Assembly (NCBI GenBank): GCA_900475325.1
Contig: LS483371.1
Location: 4,216,001 to 4,280,000, forward strand
Direction of reading: 5' to 3'
Source of the DNA: Paucimonas lemoignei
GTDB taxonomy: Bacteria; Pseudomonadota; Gammaproteobacteria; Pseudomonadales; Pseudomonadaceae
DNA: 64,000 bases
Under the pieces are notes generated by a model that saw nothing but the letters and a program-made list of their open reading frames with translations, was not told where the DNA came from and did not search any database. Made by a program: the position numbers and the translations under genes. This document shows positions 1 to 8,876 of this stretch, in pieces (within the stretch, counting starts at the first letter, position 1; every line of letters starts with the position of its first letter).

Positions 1-2063
1 TGACCTTCGTGCTGTTCCTCATGCGCCGCCGAACTGACCAGCCAACGCTTGAGGTAAAACAGCGGCAAGGCCTTGTCCCGCACGATGACCACTTCCTGAC
101 CGTCGACGACGTTGGTGGTCGACAGGTCCAGGTGGAAAATCTCGTTGACGTTGACCAGTGGGAAGGCGAACGCCTGATTGCCCAGCATGACCATCAGGGT
201 CGGCATGATCGCCAGGGTCAACGGGACCTTGATGACGATCTTCGAGCCCTGACCCTTGGTGGAGTAGATGTTGATGGTGCCATTGAGCTGGGCGATCTTG
301 GTTTTCACCACGTCCATGCCCACGCCACGACCGGACACATCGGAAATCTCGGTTTTGGTCGAGAAGCCCGGTGCAAAGATCAGGTTGTAGCAGTCGCTGT
401 CGCTCAACCGATCTGCGGCGTCCTTGTCCATCACGCCGCGTTTGACGGCGATGGCGCGAAGCACGTTAGGGTCCATGCCCTTGCCGTCATCGGAAATCGA
501 CAGCAGGATGTGGTCGCCTTCCTGTTCGGCAGACAGAATCACGCGCCCGCCTCGGGACTTGCCCGATGCTTCGCGTTCTTCCGGCGTTTCGATACCGTGA
601 TCGACTGCGTTGCGCACCAAGTGGACCAACGGGTCGGCAAGCGCCTCTACGAGGTTTTTGTCCAGGTCGGTCTCTTCACCCACCAGCTCAAGGTTGATTT
701 CTTTCTTGAGCTGACGCGCCAGGTCGCGAACCAGTCGCGGGAAGCGGCCAAAGACTTTCTTGATCGGCTGCATCCGCGTCTTCATCACGGCGGTCTGCAA
801 GTCGGCCGTGACCACGTCAAGGTTGGACACCGCCTTGGACATGGCTTCGTCGCCGCTGTTGAGACCCAGGCGCACCAGCCGGTTACGCACCAGCACCAGT
901 TCGCCGACCATGTTCATGATCTCGTCCAGGCGCGCGGTATCGACCCGCACAGTGGTTTCCGCTTCTGAAGCAACAGGCTTCTCGCCGGTTGGCGCAGGTG
1001 CCTTGGCCGGAGCAGGTGCAGGCGCGGCAGCTTTGGCAGGTGCAGCAGCCGGTTTGGCGGCCGGTGCCGGAGCAGGTGCGGGCTTGGCAGCGGCTGCAGG
1101 AGCGGCTTTGGCCACCGCAGCAGGCGCGGCAACAGCAGCCACGTCCGGCTCGAACTTGCCTTTGCCGTGCAACTCATCGAGCAAGGCTTCAAATTCGTTA
1201 TCGGTGATTTCGTCGCCTTTGCCTGCAGCAGCCGAAGCCGCTACTGGAGCAGGTGCTGGTGCGACAGCCGATGCAGCGGCGCCAGGGTCAAACGAGCCCT
1301 TGCCGTGCAACTGGTCGAGCAAGGCTTCGAATTCATCGTCGGTGATATCACCGCTCTCGGCCTTGCCGCCCGCTGCAGCAACAGGCGCTGGTGCGGCCGG
1401 TGGCTTGGCATCGGCAGCAAACTGCCCTTTGCCATGCAACTGATCGAGCAGGGATTCGAACTCCGAGTCGGTGATTTCATCGCTGCTCGAAGCAGGACTG
1501 GCCGCAGCGGCTACAGGAGCGGTGGCAGGTGCTGCTGCCTGTTCTTTGGCCGCATTGAGGGAGTCGAGCAGAGCTTCGAATTCGGTGTCGGTAATTTCAT
1601 CGGACGCAGCTTCTGAGACCGCTTCAGCAGGCTCGGGCTCTTGCACGGCAGCTTCGACGACTTCATCAGCCGATGCCGGTTCCGCCAGGCGGGCCAGGGC
1701 CGCAAGCAACTCGGGCGTGGCCGGAGTGACTTCGCTGCGCTCGCGCACCTGGCTGAACATGCCGTTTACCGCATCCAGCGCTTCAAGGACCACGTCCATC
1801 AATTCCGAGTCAACGCGACGCTCACCCTTGCGCAGGATGTCGAAGACGTTCTCGGCGATGTGGCAGCACTCCACCAGCTCATGGAGCTGGAGGAAGCCGG
1901 CGCCCCCTTTTACAGTGTGAAAACCGCGAAAAATTGCATTGAGCAAGTCTGCGTCATCAGGTCGGCTTTCCAGCTCGACCAGCTGTTCAGACAATTGCTC
2001 GAGAATTTCTCCGGCCTCTACCAGAAAATCCTGAAGGATTTCTTCATCGGCGCCGAAGCTCAT
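1..2063 (-). CDS. cheA: Chemotaxis histidine kinase CheA (C-terminus cut by window edge)
   Basis: Sensor kinase that takes signals from chemoreceptors through CheW and phosphorylates CheY and CheB. The 5' end is complete: ATG at 2063, with the P1 Hpt domain in residues 1-110 and the phospho-acceptor His49 in the FHTVKGGAGF motif. A long Ala/Pro-rich linker (about 120-330) holds four copies of an EITDxEFEALLD motif. Then come the dimerisation and ATPase domains (N box LVRNAVDHGIE; G boxes DDGKGMD and GRGVGMD) and the start of the CheW-like domain. About 687 residues are visible; Pseudomonas CheA is usually near 750, so some 60-70 residues lie outside. It follows cheZ by 33 bases and is probably co-transcribed with it. 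Identity is certain; the role of the repeats is unknown. Confidence 0.98.
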   Translation of the reverse strand, partial: MSFGADEEILQDFLVEAGEILEQLSEQLVELESRPDDADLLNAIFRGFHTVKGGAGFLQLHELVECCHIAENVFDILRKGERRVDSELMDVVLEALDAVNGMFSQVRERSEVTPATPELLAALARLAEPASADEVVEAAVQEPEPAEAVSEAASDEITDTEFEALLDSLNAAKEQAAAPATAPVAAAASPASSSDEITDSEFESLLDQLHGKGQFAADAKPPAAPAPVAAAGGKAESGDITDDEFEALLDQLHGKGSFDPGAAASAVAPAPAPVAASAAAGKGDEITDNEFEALLDELHGKGKFEPDVAAVAAPAAVAKAAPAAAAKPAPAPAPAAKPAAAPAKAAAPAPAPAKAPAPTGEKPVASEAETTVRVDTARLDEIMNMVGELVLVRNRLVRLGLNSGDEAMSKAVSNLDVVTADLQTAVMKTRMQPIKKVFGRFPRLVRDLARQLKKEINLELVGEETDLDKNLVEALADPLVHLVRNAVDHGIETPEEREASGKSRGGRVILSAEQEGDHILLSISDDGKGMDPNVLRAIAVKRGVMDKDAADRLSDSDCYNLIFAPGFSTKTEISDVSGRGVGMDVVKTKIAQLNGTINIYSTKGQGSKIVIKVPLTLAIMPTLMVMLGNQAFAFPLVNVNEIFHLDLSTTNVVDGQEVVIVRDKALPLFYLKRWLVSSAAHEEQHEG

Positions 2064-2096
2064 TGGGGTGCTCCCTAAAATTAACCGTCAACAGAC

Positions 2097-2885
2097 CTAG
2101 AAGCCCAGGCTCGATAGCAGATCGTCTACATCGTCCTGTCCGGACACAACGTCTTCTCGTTTATCGGCATTAATCTGCGGACCTTCACCCTGTTTGATAT
2201 GTTTTTCTGGATCTTTTTCTGCGCGGATGGATTCTTCGTCATGGGAGATGCCCGCAAAGCGGTCCACATGACTGGCCATGAGCACCAGCTTGAGCAGATT
2301 GCTCTCGACCTCGGTGACCAATTGCGTCACGCGCTTGATCACTTGACCGGTCAGGTCCTGGAAGTCCTGAGCCAGAAGAATGTCGTTCAGATGTGTAGCA
2401 ACTTCGTGGCTGTCTTTCTCGGTACGAGTCAGAAACCCTTCTACGTTGCGCGCCAATTCACGAAACTCATCAGCACCCACTTCGCGACGCATGAAGCGTC
2501 CCCAGTCGGCGCTCAATGCCTTGGCATCGGTACTCAGACTGTTCATCAAGGGAGTGCTTTGTTCAACCAGATCCATAGTGCGGTTAGCCGCATTTTCCGT
2601 CAGCCTGACTACATACGACAGGCGTTCGGTGGCATCGGTGATCTGGGACACTTCTTCGGCTTGAGGCATGTTCGGGTCAATCTGGAAATTGACGATCGCG
2701 CTGTGCAACTCGCGGGTCAATTTGCCGATTTCCTGATACAGGCCACGATCCCGGGCCTGGTTAAGCTCGTGAATCAATTGCACCGCGTCGCCGAAACGGC
2801 CTTTTTCAAGGCTCGCAACCAGCTCGGTGGCGTGTTTTTTCAGGGTCGATTCAAACTCGCCCATTGACGTTTCATCGTTCTCCAT
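2097..2885 (-). CDS. cheZ: CheY-P phosphatase CheZ
   Basis: Dephosphorylates CheY-P and so ends the motor-switching signal. The 262 residues match the usual Pseudomonas CheZ length. The catalytic segment of the long four-helix bundle is visible as AQDFQDLTGQVIKR, which holds the catalytic Gln. The C-terminal CheY-docking peptide DDVDDLLSSLGF is intact after a charged, flexible stretch. The gene lies 18 bases after cheY and 33 before cheA, as in the P. aeruginosa fliA-cheYZA order. Start ATG at 2885; MENDETSMGEF also offers an internal Met eight codons in. Confidence 0.97.
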   Translation of the reverse strand: MENDETSMGEFESTLKKHATELVASLEKGRFGDAVQLIHELNQARDRGLYQEIGKLTRELHSAIVNFQIDPNMPQAEEVSQITDATERLSYVVRLTENAANRTMDLVEQSTPLMNSLSTDAKALSADWGRFMRREVGADEFRELARNVEGFLTRTEKDSHEVATHLNDILLAQDFQDLTGQVIKRVTQLVTEVESNLLKLVLMASHVDRFAGISHDEESIRAEKDPEKHIKQGEGPQINADKREDVVSGQDDVDDLLSSLGF

Positions 2886-2903
2886 AGAGCCCTCACGGCA
2901 TCA

Positions 2904-3278
2904 TCAGCTATTGACGCGTTCAAAGATCTTTTCGATCTTTTCTTTCAGCGCCTGAGCCGTGAACGGCTTGACTACATAACCATTCACACCGGCTTGAGCA
3001 GCCTCGATGATCTGGTCGCGTTTTGCTTCGGCGGTCACCATCAACACCGGCAAGTGCTTGAGGCGCTCGTCGGCACGTACTTTGCGGAGCAGGTCGATAC
3101 CGGTCATCCCGGGCATGTTCCAGTCCGTTACCAGAAAGTCAAAGGAACCGCTTTCCAGCATCGGCAACGCGGTAAGCCCGTCATCGGCTTCGGACGTGTT
3201 GGTGAAGCCCAGATCACGCAGCAGGTTCTTAATGATCCGCCGCATCGTTGAGAAGTCATCAACGATGAGGATTTTCAT
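2904..3278 (-). CDS. cheY: Chemotaxis response regulator CheY
   Basis: Single-domain receiver of 124 residues that binds FliM when phosphorylated and changes flagellar rotation. The acidic pocket (VDD at 7-8), phospho-acceptor Asp52 in VTDWNMPG, Thr82 and Lys104 in VKPF are all present. The ATG at 3278 is preferred: the protein then begins [10 protein letters not shown], the normal family N-terminus, and GGAGGTC lies upstream. An in-frame TTG at 3302 would add eight unsupported residues. It is transcribed with cheZ; 291 bases separate it from fliA. Confidence 0.97.
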   Translation of the reverse strand: MKILIVDDFSTMRRIIKNLLRDLGFTNTSEADDGLTALPMLESGSFDFLVTDWNMPGMTGIDLLRKVRADERLKHLPVLMVTAEAKRDQIIEAAQAGVNGYVVKPFTAQALKEKIEKIFERVNS

Positions 3279-3569
3279 GTTCTTGTCCAATTCGACCTCC
3301 AAGCAGTCTTTGACGCGTTCAGCACCTGAACGCGCTGTTCAATCAATACCGGCACAGCTCACATCGGCTGTACGAAACGACGACGGGCTTGGTAATCAAC
3401 AGTTATGGAAACCGCACAGTTCATCCACGGACCGACTGAAAGTTGTAGCCTTTCAAAAGTCCGTGGAACGAATGCCTGTGAGGCTCCAGCCTTGTCCACT
3501 TTCCCACGTAACGCTTTGCACAGCCGGGCTTATACACGATCGCAACCTGTCAGGGTTGCCAATCGCGTA
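3279..3569. other. cheY-fliA intergenic region with inverted repeat
   Basis: No gene is seen. A 9-bp inverted repeat, CGCGTTCAG / CTGAACGCG with a 3-base centre, occupies 3314-3334 just upstream of the cheY ribosome-binding site. It has no T-run on either side, so it is not a standard terminator; it could be an operator or a leader hairpin. A GCCGATG on the minus strand near 3363 resembles a sigma28 -10 element, but I find no matching -35 at the right distance. Confidence 0.5.
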
Positions 3570-4310
3570 TCAACGCGCTCGCCACTCTCCCAAACGCCCT
3601 CGCAAACGAGCTGCGCACTGGCTGTGTAACTGGCTGACCCGCGATTCACTGACCCCCAGGACCTCACCGATTTCCTTGAGGTTCAGCTCTTCGTCGTAGT
3701 ACAGCGCCAAGACCAGACGCTCACGCTCCGGCAAATTGGCAATTGCATCTGCCAACGCAGCCTGGAAACGCTCGTCTTCCAGGTCACGCGACGGCTCAAG
3801 CGAACCGCTTGCGCCATCCTCATGCAGCCCTTCATGTTCGCCGTCCTGCAAAAGGTCGTCGAAACTGAACAGCCGGCTGCCCAAGGTATCGTTCAAAATC
3901 CCGTAATAATCATCGAGACTCAATTGGAGTTCGGCCGCAACTTCGTGATCTTTAGCGTCGCGGCCTGTTTTAGCTTCAATTGTTCGAATTGCGTCACTGA
4001 CCATGCGCGTATTGCGGTGCACCGAGCGTGGTGCCCAGTCGCCCTTGCGCACTTCATCGAGCATTGCGCCACGGATACGAATGCCTGCGTAAGTTTCGAA
4101 ACTCGCGCCCTTGGTGCAATCGTATTTGGTCGAGACCTCCAGCAGGCCGATCATGCCCGCCTGGATCAGGTCTTCCACCTGAACGCTCGCCGGCAGACGC
4201 GCCAGCAGGTGGTAGGCAATGCGCTTGACCAGCGGCGCGTAGCGTTCGATCAACTCGTATTGAGAGTTCTTCGAGGCCTTGCTGTACATCTGATAACCGC
4301 TCGCTGTCAT
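3570..4310 (-). CDS. fliA: Flagellar sigma factor FliA (sigma28)
   Basis: RNA polymerase sigma factor for late flagellar genes such as fliC; held inactive by FlgM. The 246 residues cover sigma regions 2 (LVKRIAYHLLARLP through GAMLDEVRKGDW), 3 (ELQLSLDDYYGIL) and 4 (LPERERLVLALYYDEELNLKE followed by the helix-turn-helix VLGVSESRVSQLHSQ). Its ATG overlaps the fleN stop as ATGA (4307-4310), pointing to translational coupling. The order fleN-fliA-cheY is standard in Pseudomonas. Confidence 0.98.
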   Translation of the reverse strand: MTASGYQMYSKASKNSQYELIERYAPLVKRIAYHLLARLPASVQVEDLIQAGMIGLLEVSTKYDCTKGASFETYAGIRIRGAMLDEVRKGDWAPRSVHRNTRMVSDAIRTIEAKTGRDAKDHEVAAELQLSLDDYYGILNDTLGSRLFSFDDLLQDGEHEGLHEDGASGSLEPSRDLEDERFQAALADAIANLPERERLVLALYYDEELNLKEIGEVLGVSESRVSQLHSQCAARLRGRLGEWRAR

Positions 4311-5140
4311 TGAACCGGCCCCGCACTGGTCTGGTAAACGAGTCGCTCGACGAAGAACTCCAGATGGCCCCGCGGATTAGCAGGCAATGGCCAGGTGTCG
4401 ACCTTCTGCGCGATGGCCTTGAACGCCAGCGAGCATTTGGAGCGAGGGAAAGCTTCGTAAACCGCGCGCTGCTTCTGTACAGCCTTGCGCACGCTTTCGT
4501 CGTAAGGCACGGCGCCTACGTATTGCAGGGCGACGTCAAGAAAACGATCGGTAACCTTGGTCAGCTTGGCGAACAGGTTGCGCCCTTCCTGCGGACTCTG
4601 GGCCATGTTGGCCAGGACGCGGAAGCGGTTCATGCCGTAGTCGCGATTGAGCAGTTTGATCAAGGCGTAGGCGTCGGTGATGGAGGTCGGCTCGTCGCAG
4701 ACCACCAGCAGCACTTCATGAGCGGCTCGCACGAAGCTGACCACCGACTCGCCGATTCCGGCGGCCGTGTCGATCACCAGCACGTCAAGATTGTCGCCAA
4801 TGTCGCTGAACGCCTGGATCAGGCCGGCGTGCTGGGCCGGGCTCAGATGCACCATGCTCTGAGTGCCGGAAGCCGCAGGCACGATACGAATACCGCCCGG
4901 GCCTTGCAGCAGCACGTCGCGCAGCTCACAGCGGCCTTCGATCACATCGGCCAGGGTGCGTTTGGGTGTCAGCCCCAGTAAGACATCGACGTTAGCCAGA
5001 CCCAAGTCAGCATCAAGCAGCAGAACCCGACGACCGAGTTCAGCCAGGGCCAGCGACAGATTCACTGACACGTTAGTCTTACCGACGCCACCTTTGCCGC
5101 CGGTCACCGCGATCACCTGTACGGGATGCATGCTGCCCAT
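4307..5140 (-). CDS. fleN: Flagellar number regulator FleN (FlhG), MinD-like ATPase
   Basis: MinD/ParA-type ATPase that in Pseudomonas binds FleQ and restrains flagellar gene expression so that flagellar number stays low. The deviant Walker A GGKGGVGKT is near residue 14, the switch region is LLDADLGLANVD and Walker B is VLVIDTAAGIG. At 277 residues it is normal length (P. aeruginosa 280). The start at 5140 gives MGSMHPVQVIAVTGG; ATG 5131 is a second candidate. An upstream ATG at 5150 is out of frame and meets a stop after two codons. It is coupled to fliA by an ATGA overlap and lies 115 bases after flhF. Confidence 0.97.
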   Translation of the reverse strand: MGSMHPVQVIAVTGGKGGVGKTNVSVNLSLALAELGRRVLLLDADLGLANVDVLLGLTPKRTLADVIEGRCELRDVLLQGPGGIRIVPAASGTQSMVHLSPAQHAGLIQAFSDIGDNLDVLVIDTAAGIGESVVSFVRAAHEVLLVVCDEPTSITDAYALIKLLNRDYGMNRFRVLANMAQSPQEGRNLFAKLTKVTDRFLDVALQYVGAVPYDESVRKAVQKQRAVYEAFPRSKCSLAFKAIAQKVDTWPLPANPRGHLEFFVERLVYQTSAGPVQ

Positions 5141-5255
5141 GTTATTTCATTACCTTGTCTTGCGTAGACCGAAGCCACATTGGCGGCTGCACGTTCACTG
5201 GGGAACAATGCTTGGCAGACCATCGATGCAGGTACATTCCAAGAGTTTGCTTCAC

Positions 5256-6584
5256 TTAGCCCACCCGTTTGCTGGGGTTGTGGTAAAGATCGGCGAACAT
5301 GTCTGCCATCGCTTCCTCGCTAGGCTCTTCTTGCATCTGCACATTGACAGCGCGGGTCACCAGTTGGTGCCTGCGTGGCAGGTGAAGGTCGTCAGGAATG
5401 CGTGGTCCATCAGTGAGATAGGCCACTGGAAGCTCATGACTGATTGCCAGGCTGAGCACTTCGCCCAGGCTGGCGGTTTCATCCAGCTTGGTCAGAATGC
5501 ACCCGGCCAGGCCGCAACGTTTGTAACTGTGATACGCCGCCGTAAGCACCTGCTTCTGGCTTGTTGTTGCCAGTACCAGGTAATTGCGCGACTTGATGCC
5601 GCGCCCTGCCAGGCTTTCAAGCTGCATGCGCAGTGCCGGGTCGCTGGCCTGCAGGCCGGCGGTATCGATCAGCACCACGCGCTTGCGCAGCAGTGGATCC
5701 AGCGCCTGAGCCAGTGACTGGCCAGGGTCGACGTGGGTCACAGGCACATTGAGAATGCGACCCAGCGTCTTGAGTTGTTCCTGAGCACCAATGCGGAAGC
5801 TGTCCATGCTCACCAGCGCGATATTCTGCGCGCCGTACTTGAGCACGTAACGAGCGGCCAGCTTGGCCAGCGTCGTGGTTTTGCCCATGCCCGCAGGGCC
5901 CACCATGGCAATCACGCCACCCTCTTCGAGAGGCTCGACGTCAGGGACGGAAATCATGCGGGCCAGGTGAGCCAGCAGCATGCGCCAGGCCTGACGGGGT
6001 TCTTCGATATCCGGGATCATGTCCAGCAAGTCACGCGACAGCGGGCCAGACAGACCCACGCGCTGCAGACGACGCCAGAGGTTGGCTTGCGCAGGACGGC
6101 TGCCCTGCAACTGGCTCCAGGCCAGCGAACCGAGCTGGACTTCCAGCAATTCGCGCAGGCCATTCAATTCAGAGCGCATCGAGTCATAGCCGCGCTGGCT
6201 GACCGCAGGGGCCGCTGCCGGGGCATAGGCCTGAGCAAGCGGGCGTGGCGGCTCTTCCAGGGTGGGCTCGATGTGCGTGTCGGTGGCGTCCAGCGGCAAC
6301 CCGGCGAACAGCTGACGGTTGACCGAGCCATCGCTTTCGCCACGGTTATTGAGTTCAGCCTGGGCCGACACAATACGCGACTGGGTTTTGCGCAGCTCAT
6401 CTTCAAGCTCGATGTTCGGCACCCGAGGCGCCAACGCCGACAGCTTGTAATCCAGAGCAGCAGTCAGCTCGACGCCGCCAGCAATGCGCCGGTTACCGAT
6501 GATGGCCGCCTCGGCGCCCAGCTCATCGCGAACCAGCTTCATGGCTTGACGCATATCGGCGGCGAAAAATCGCTTAACTTGCAT
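5256..6584 (-). CDS. flhF: Flagellar biosynthesis GTPase FlhF
   Basis: SRP-family GTPase that places the flagellum at the cell pole. The N-terminal B domain (MQVKRFFAADMRQAMKLVRD) is followed by a variable linker and the NG domain. The NG domain shows G1 GPAGMGKTTTLAK, the DSFRIGAQEQL motif, G3 DTAGL and G4 TKLDE. Length is 442 residues. It starts 11 bases after flhA, so both should lie on one transcript. It acts against FleN: FlhF promotes and FleN limits polar assembly. Confidence 0.98.
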   Translation of the reverse strand: MQVKRFFAADMRQAMKLVRDELGAEAAIIGNRRIAGGVELTAALDYKLSALAPRVPNIELEDELRKTQSRIVSAQAELNNRGESDGSVNRQLFAGLPLDATDTHIEPTLEEPPRPLAQAYAPAAAPAVSQRGYDSMRSELNGLRELLEVQLGSLAWSQLQGSRPAQANLWRRLQRVGLSGPLSRDLLDMIPDIEEPRQAWRMLLAHLARMISVPDVEPLEEGGVIAMVGPAGMGKTTTLAKLAARYVLKYGAQNIALVSMDSFRIGAQEQLKTLGRILNVPVTHVDPGQSLAQALDPLLRKRVVLIDTAGLQASDPALRMQLESLAGRGIKSRNYLVLATTSQKQVLTAAYHSYKRCGLAGCILTKLDETASLGEVLSLAISHELPVAYLTDGPRIPDDLHLPRRHQLVTRAVNVQMQEEPSEEAMADMFADLYHNPSKRVG

Positions 6585-6595
6585 GACTCACTACC

Positions 6596-8725
6596 TCAGC
6601 CGTTAGGCCCGACAGTCGCTACGATGGTTACTTGCTTGTTATCAGGAATTTCCTGATAGGCCAGAACATGCATATTCGGTACAGCCAGGCGTCCAAACCG
6701 CGAAAGCATCGCGCGGATCGGGCCTGCCACCAGCAGAATCACCGGCATGCCCTGCATCTCCTGACGCTGGGCGGCGTCGATCAGCGAACGCTGAAGTTTT
6801 TCCGCCATGCTCGGCTCAAGGAGAACGCCTTCTTCCTGACCTTGACCCGCCTTCTGCAGACTATTGAGCAATATCTGTTCCAACCTTGGCTCCAGCGTGA
6901 TAACTGGCAGCTCCGGCTCAATGCCTACAATGCTTTGCACGATTGCGCGGCTCAAACCAACCCGGACTGCGGCCACCAGAGCGGCGGTATCTTGACTCCG
7001 CATCGCGTTGTTGGCGATGGCCTCGGCGATGCTGCGAATGTCCCGTACAGGGACTTGCTCGGCCAACAGCGCCTGCAGCACTTTGAGCAACGCAGACAGC
7101 GAAAGAATGCCCGGCACCAGCTCCTCAGCCAGTTTAGGCGAGCTTTTGGCCAGCAGTTGCATCAATTGCTGCACTTCTTCGTGCCCGATCAGCTCATGCG
7201 AGTGCTTGTAAAGAATCTGGTTCAAGTGCGTCGCCACCACAGTACTGGCATCCACCACGGTGTAACCCAGGGACTGAGCCTGACTGCGCTGGCTGATTTC
7301 GATCCAGACCGCTTCCAGACCAAACGCCGGGTCCTTGGCGGTAATGCCGTTGAGCGTACCGAACACCTGACCCGGGTTGATCGCCAATTCACGATCCGGG
7401 TAAATCTCGGCCTCGGCCAGGGTCACGCCCATCAGCGTCAGACGGTAGGCACTGGGGGCCAGGTCCAGGTTGTCACGGATATGGACGGTGGGCATGAGAA
7501 AGCCCAACTCCTGAGAGAGCTTCTTGCGCACGCCCTTGATCCGCGCCAGCAGTTGCCCGCCCTGATTGCGGTCCACCAGCGGAATCAGGCGGTAGCCCAC
7601 TTCCAGACCAATCATGTCGATAGGCGTGACATCGTCCCAGCCCAGCTCTTTGGAGTCCTGAACGCGGGTGGGTGACGGCAGCATCTCTTGCTGACGCTTG
7701 ACCTCTTCGAGCGCCACGACCTTGATCTGGTTCTCTTTCTTCCACAGGATGTAGGCGATGCCGCCCGCTACCAGGCCCAGGCTGATGAAGGAAAAGTGCG
7801 GCATGCCCGGCACCAGACCCATCACGATCATGATCGCGCCCGACACGCCCAGGGCCTTCCAGGACGTGAACATCTGGCGGTTGATCATCTTGCCCATTTC
7901 TTCCGAACCGGAAGCACGGGTCACCATGATCGCCGCAGCAGTGGACAGAAGCAGTGATGGCAATTGCGCCACCAAACCGTCACCGATGGTCAGCAGGGTG
8001 TAAATCTTGCCCGCATCGGCGAAGGTCATGTTGTGTTGCAGCATACCCACCAGCATGCCGCCGATGAGGTTGATGAACAGAATCAACAGACCGGCGATGG
8101 CGTCACCGCGAACGAATTTGCTGGCACCGTCCATGGAGCCGTAGAACTCGGCTTCCTGCGCCACTTCAAGACGACGACGCTTGGCTTCCGGCTGATCGAT
8201 CAGACCGGCGTTCAGGTCGGCGTCGATGGCCATCTGTTTGCCGGGCATGGCGTCCAGGGTGAAACGCGCGCTCACCTCGGAGATACGCCCGGCACCCTTG
8301 GTGATCACCACGAAGTTAATGATCATCAGGATCGCGAACACCACGATACCCACGACGTAGTTACCGCCGATGACCACTTCACCAAAGGCCTGGATCACCT
8401 TACCGGCCGCGGCGTGGCCGTCCTGGCCGTGAAGCATGACCACGCGGGTGGACGCGACGTTCAGCGCGAGCCGCAACAGAGTCGCGACCAGCAGGATGGT
8501 GGGGAAAACGGAGAAATCCAGCGGCCGCAGGGCGTAGACGCAGACCAGCAGGACCACAATGGACAGGGCAATGTTGAACGTGAAGAACACGTCCAGCAGG
8601 AACGGCGGGATGGGCAACATCATCATTGCCATCATGACCAGCAGCAGCAGCGGAACGCCTAGCTGACCTCGACCGAGACCCGCCAGACCGCTGCGTGCGT
8701 TGGTGACTAATTGAGAGCGATCCAC
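6596..8725 (-). CDS. flhA: Flagellar type III export gate protein FlhA
   Basis: Integral membrane subunit of the flagellar export gate that also docks chaperone-substrate complexes. About eight hydrophobic segments fill residues 20-330. The FHIPEP-family cytoplasmic loop is seen as GRISEVSARFTLDAMPGK and DADLNAGLIDQPEAK, followed by the large soluble C-terminal domain. At 709 residues it is full length. A sigma54-type promoter lies 63-78 bases upstream. It is first in the flhA-flhF-fleN-fliA group. Confidence 0.99.
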   Translation of the reverse strand: MDRSQLVTNARSGLAGLGRGQLGVPLLLLVMMAMMMLPIPPFLLDVFFTFNIALSIVVLLVCVYALRPLDFSVFPTILLVATLLRLALNVASTRVVMLHGQDGHAAAGKVIQAFGEVVIGGNYVVGIVVFAILMIINFVVITKGAGRISEVSARFTLDAMPGKQMAIDADLNAGLIDQPEAKRRRLEVAQEAEFYGSMDGASKFVRGDAIAGLLILFINLIGGMLVGMLQHNMTFADAGKIYTLLTIGDGLVAQLPSLLLSTAAAIMVTRASGSEEMGKMINRQMFTSWKALGVSGAIMIVMGLVPGMPHFSFISLGLVAGGIAYILWKKENQIKVVALEEVKRQQEMLPSPTRVQDSKELGWDDVTPIDMIGLEVGYRLIPLVDRNQGGQLLARIKGVRKKLSQELGFLMPTVHIRDNLDLAPSAYRLTLMGVTLAEAEIYPDRELAINPGQVFGTLNGITAKDPAFGLEAVWIEISQRSQAQSLGYTVVDASTVVATHLNQILYKHSHELIGHEEVQQLMQLLAKSSPKLAEELVPGILSLSALLKVLQALLAEQVPVRDIRSIAEAIANNAMRSQDTAALVAAVRVGLSRAIVQSIVGIEPELPVITLEPRLEQILLNSLQKAGQGQEEGVLLEPSMAEKLQRSLIDAAQRQEMQGMPVILLVAGPIRAMLSRFGRLAVPNMHVLAYQEIPDNKQVTIVATVGPNG

Positions 8726-8787
8726 CGATTATTTACCTGCGCGCTAAATCAAAACTTTGACGCCGAAGGCGACCTGATCAGGGCTAT

Positions 8788-8803
8788 TGCAAGAAGCTTT
8801 CCA
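8788..8803 (-). promoter_or_regulatory. Sigma54 promoter candidate for flhA
   Basis: Minus strand reads TGGAAAG-CTTC-TTGCA, with the required GG-N10-GC spacing. The -24 box departs from TGGCACG at three bases, so this is a moderate match. Location fits FleQ/RpoN control of flhA known in P. aeruginosa. Confidence 0.6.
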
Positions 8804-8876
8804 ATTGTGGAAATGGTGGGGAAATAGTGGGGTTTGTTCTGTAGGACGGGATCAGTAGTCGGCGCGCTTGGTGGGT

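Noticed and set aside
3355..3400. Possible sigma28 promoter of cheY
   Set aside because: GCCGATG resembles a -10 box, but no -35 element lies 11 bases further upstream.
5141..5255. Sigma54 promoter between flhF and fleN
   Set aside because: The best match has nine bases between GG and GC and lacks the rest of the consensus.
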